Source of the DNA: Jidongwangia harbinensis
Lineage (GTDB): Bacteria > Actinomycetota > Actinomycetes > Mycobacteriales > Micromonosporaceae
NCBI RefSeq assembly: GCF_020216025.1
Contig: NZ_JAIWNC010000028.1
Span: 79,279-143,278, forward strand
DNA length: 64,000 nt
Direction: 5' to 3'
Part shown: positions 62,352 through 64,000 of the stretch, piece after piece
Layout: every line of letters begins with the position of its first letter
Numbering within the stretch: position 1 is the stretch's first letter
Position numbers and translations under genes: made by a program
Notes under the pieces: model-generated
The model's input: the letters and a program-made list of their open reading frames with translations, nothing else
Told to the model about the DNA's origin: nothing
Database searches by the model: none

Positions 62352-62486
62352 GCCCCGGAGCGTACCGCCGGCCCGATCTTCGCCCGCGCCCGGCTCGTCC
62401 GGTGCTCACTTGGCGGACGCGGTCGAACTCCCAGCGTCGCGAACACGTAAGAATGACCGGGTGAATCGTGAGGGAAGGACGCGGAC

Positions 62487-63920
62487 ATGAGTGAGAAGGC
62501 GCAGATCGGGGTCACCGGCCTGGCAGTGATGGGCCGCAACCTGGCCCGTAACTTCGCCCGGCACGGCCACACCGTCGCCGTGCACAACCGCAGCTACGCG
62601 CGGACCAAGGAGCTGGTCGAACAGTTCGGCGACGAGGGTACGTTCCTGCCGTCGGAGTCGGCGCAGGACTTCGTGGCCAGCCTGGAACGCCCGCGCCGCG
62701 TGGTGATCATGGTCAAAGCTGGTCCGGCCACGGACGCGGTGATCGACGAGTTCGCGCCGCTGCTCGAGCCCGGCGACATGCTGATCGACGCGGGCAACGC
62801 GCACTTCGCCGACACCCGGCGGCGCGAGGCGGCGCTGAAGGAGCGCGGGCTGCACTTCGTCGGCACCGGCGTGTCCGGCGGCGAGGAGGGCGCGCTGCAC
62901 GGCCCGAGCATCATGCCCGGCGGCTCGCGGGAGTCGTACGAGTCGCTCGGCCCGCTGCTGGAGGACATCTCGGCCAAGGTCGACGGCGAGCCGTGCTGCG
63001 TGCACGTCGGCCCGGACGGCGCCGGCCACTTCGTCAAGATGGTGCACAACGGCATCGAGTACGCCGACATGCAGCTCATCGCGGAGGCGTACGACCTGCT
63101 CCGGCAGGCCGGCGGGCACTCGCCGGCGGAGATCGCGGAGATCTTCAAGGGGTGGAACGAGGGCCGGCTGGGCTCGTACCTGATCGAGATCACCGCCGAG
63201 GTGCTCAAGCAGGCCGACCCGGAGACCGGTCAGCCGTTCGTGGACGTGGTGCTGGACCGGGCCGAGCAGAAGGGCACCGGCCGCTGGACCGTGCAGTCGG
63301 CGCTGGACCTGGGCGTACCGATCAGCGGCATCGCCGAGGCGGTGTTCGCCCGGGCGCTGTCCGGCGACCCGGTGGCCCGCGAGGCCGCGGCCGGGCTGCC
63401 CGGGCCGTCTGCCACCGCCGGCGCCGGCGGCACCGGCCTGCAGGCCGACATCGAGCAGGCGCTGTTCGCCAGCAAGATCGTCGCGTACGCGCAGGGCTTC
63501 CAGCAGATCCAGGCCGCCAGCAAGGAGTACGGCTGGGACATCGACCCCGGCGCGATGGCCAAGATCTGGCGGGACGGCTGCATCATCCGGGCGAAGTTCC
63601 TGGACTACATCAAGCAGGCGTACGACAAGTCGCCGCAGCTGCCCACGCTGCTGGTGGACGACTACTTCCTGGAGGCGGTCAGCGGCGCCCAGCAGGGGTG
63701 GCGGCGGGTCGTGGCGCTGGCCGCGGAGCAGGGCGTCCCGGCGCCCGGGTTCGCGTCGGCGCTGGCGTACTACGACGGCCTGCGGGCGAAGCGGCTGCCC
63801 GCCGCGCTGATCCAGGGACAGCGGGACTTCTTCGGCGCGCACACGTACCAGCGGGTCGACAAGCCCGGCGCGTTCCACGTGCTGTGGGCCACCGAGGACC
63901 GCAACGAGGTCCCGGCCTGA
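62487..63920 (+). CDS. gnd: 6-phosphogluconate dehydrogenase, decarboxylating
   Basis: The 477-residue protein has the NADP-binding start GVTGLAVMGRNLARNFARHG, the substrate-binding segment VSGGEEGALHGPSIMPGG and the catalytic GPDGAGHFVKMVHNGIEYAD, with Lys and Asn in place. The C-terminal LIQGQRDFFGAHTYQRVD is typical of the long homodimeric form. It converts 6-phosphogluconate to ribulose 5-phosphate in the pentose phosphate pathway. Confidence 0.95.
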   Translation: MSEKAQIGVTGLAVMGRNLARNFARHGHTVAVHNRSYARTKELVEQFGDEGTFLPSESAQDFVASLERPRRVVIMVKAGPATDAVIDEFAPLLEPGDMLIDAGNAHFADTRRREAALKERGLHFVGTGVSGGEEGALHGPSIMPGGSRESYESLGPLLEDISAKVDGEPCCVHVGPDGAGHFVKMVHNGIEYADMQLIAEAYDLLRQAGGHSPAEIAEIFKGWNEGRLGSYLIEITAEVLKQADPETGQPFVDVVLDRAEQKGTGRWTVQSALDLGVPISGIAEAVFARALSGDPVAREAAAGLPGPSATAGAGGTGLQADIEQALFASKIVAYAQGFQQIQAASKEYGWDIDPGAMAKIWRDGCIIRAKFLDYIKQAYDKSPQLPTLLVDDYFLEAVSGAQQGWRRVVALAAEQGVPAPGFASALAYYDGLRAKRLPAALIQGQRDFFGAHTYQRVDKPGAFHVLWATEDRNEVPA

Positions 63921-63925
63921 CCGGT

Positions 63926-63956
63926 CCGCCGGCCCGCCACCACGGCGGGCCGGCGG
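63926..63956. terminator. 13-bp stem hairpin after gnd
   Basis: CCGCCGGCCCGCC and its exact complement flank ACCAC, starting 5 bp after the gnd stop. It is a strong GC stem without a T-run, as is usual in actinobacteria, and would serve both converging genes. Confidence 0.75.
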
Positions 63957-63957
63957 C

Positions 63958-64000
63958 CTAGGCCGGCACGACCGGCCGGACCATGGCCATCAGGGCACCG
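63958..64000 (-). CDS. 3' end of a gene cut by the window edge
   Basis: On the minus strand the last codons read GALMAMVRPVVPA followed by TAG at 63958-63960. It is too short to assign. It converges with gnd across the terminator. Confidence 0.4.
   Translation of the reverse strand, partial: GALMAMVRPVVPA

Noticed and set aside
59739..62450. A 903-codon plus-strand frame opposite the PP2C phosphatase gene
   Set aside because: It is antisense to a gene with clear PAS and PP2C motifs, and spans two separate minus-strand genes; no domain is visible.

Overview
The window is high-GC actinobacterial DNA, most likely from a Micromonosporaceae genome such as Actinoplanes. The evidence is GC-rich third codon positions, frequent GTG starts, the gene families present, and a run of ordinary chromosomal genes at the right end (glgX, gnd, two spore-photoproduct-lyase-like radical SAM genes, an ANTAR/PAS/PP2C regulator). 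Positions 1 to about 50,560 look like accessory island DNA. Positions 50,566 to 64,000 look like conserved chromosome.

Left arm (1-19 kb): conflict genes among decayed genes. A frameshifted methyltransferase, a lipoprotein and a TPR-repeat remnant come first. Then, on the minus strand, a secreted trypsin-fold/LamG protein whose three catalytic residues are all replaced, a 1331-residue ALF-repeat polymorphic toxin ending in a deaminase-like domain, and a SUKH-type immunity gene form a tight operon. Next are a trypsin-STAND-WD40 NTPase with its Trypco1 partner and a membrane-anchored NB-ARC/TPR protein.

Mobile-element graveyard (18.9-21.4 kb): a Tn3-like transposase with an internal deletion, a ParB-like gene fragment, an IS5-family transposase missing its 3' end, and a TnsA-like remnant.

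Integrative and conjugative element (about 21.6-50.56 kb), mostly one long minus-strand array. It encodes an HTH/sigma-like protein, a VirB2-like pilin, a TrbL/VirB6-like channel protein, a PrgI-like protein, VirB4, a VirD4-like coupling ATPase, a PP-loop (PAPS-reductase-like) protein overlapping a GP88-like cysteine protein, a Replic_Relax protein, a diguanylate cyclase, many small unknown genes, an SpdB-like membrane protein and a transglycosylase/NlpC cell-wall enzyme. A plus-strand module (serine recombinase plus sulfotransferase, 40.5-43.9 kb) sits inside the transfer operon. The plus-strand integrase end (47.7-50.56 kb) carries phased repeats, a small gene and a large serine integrase. 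The island ends inside a truncated squalene-cyclase-like gene, which marks the probable right attachment site. Both serine recombinases have a single frame break just before their zinc ribbon, so the element may be immobile or the frames may need checking.

Most unusual signals: three perfect copies of an 8-bp unit that put the diguanylate cyclase out of frame (two copies would restore it); a PP-loop/GP88 gene pair; clusters of GTTGGGT and GACAGGAAC motifs, some paired exactly 21 bp apart; and a pseudo-protease encoded directly upstream of the toxin.
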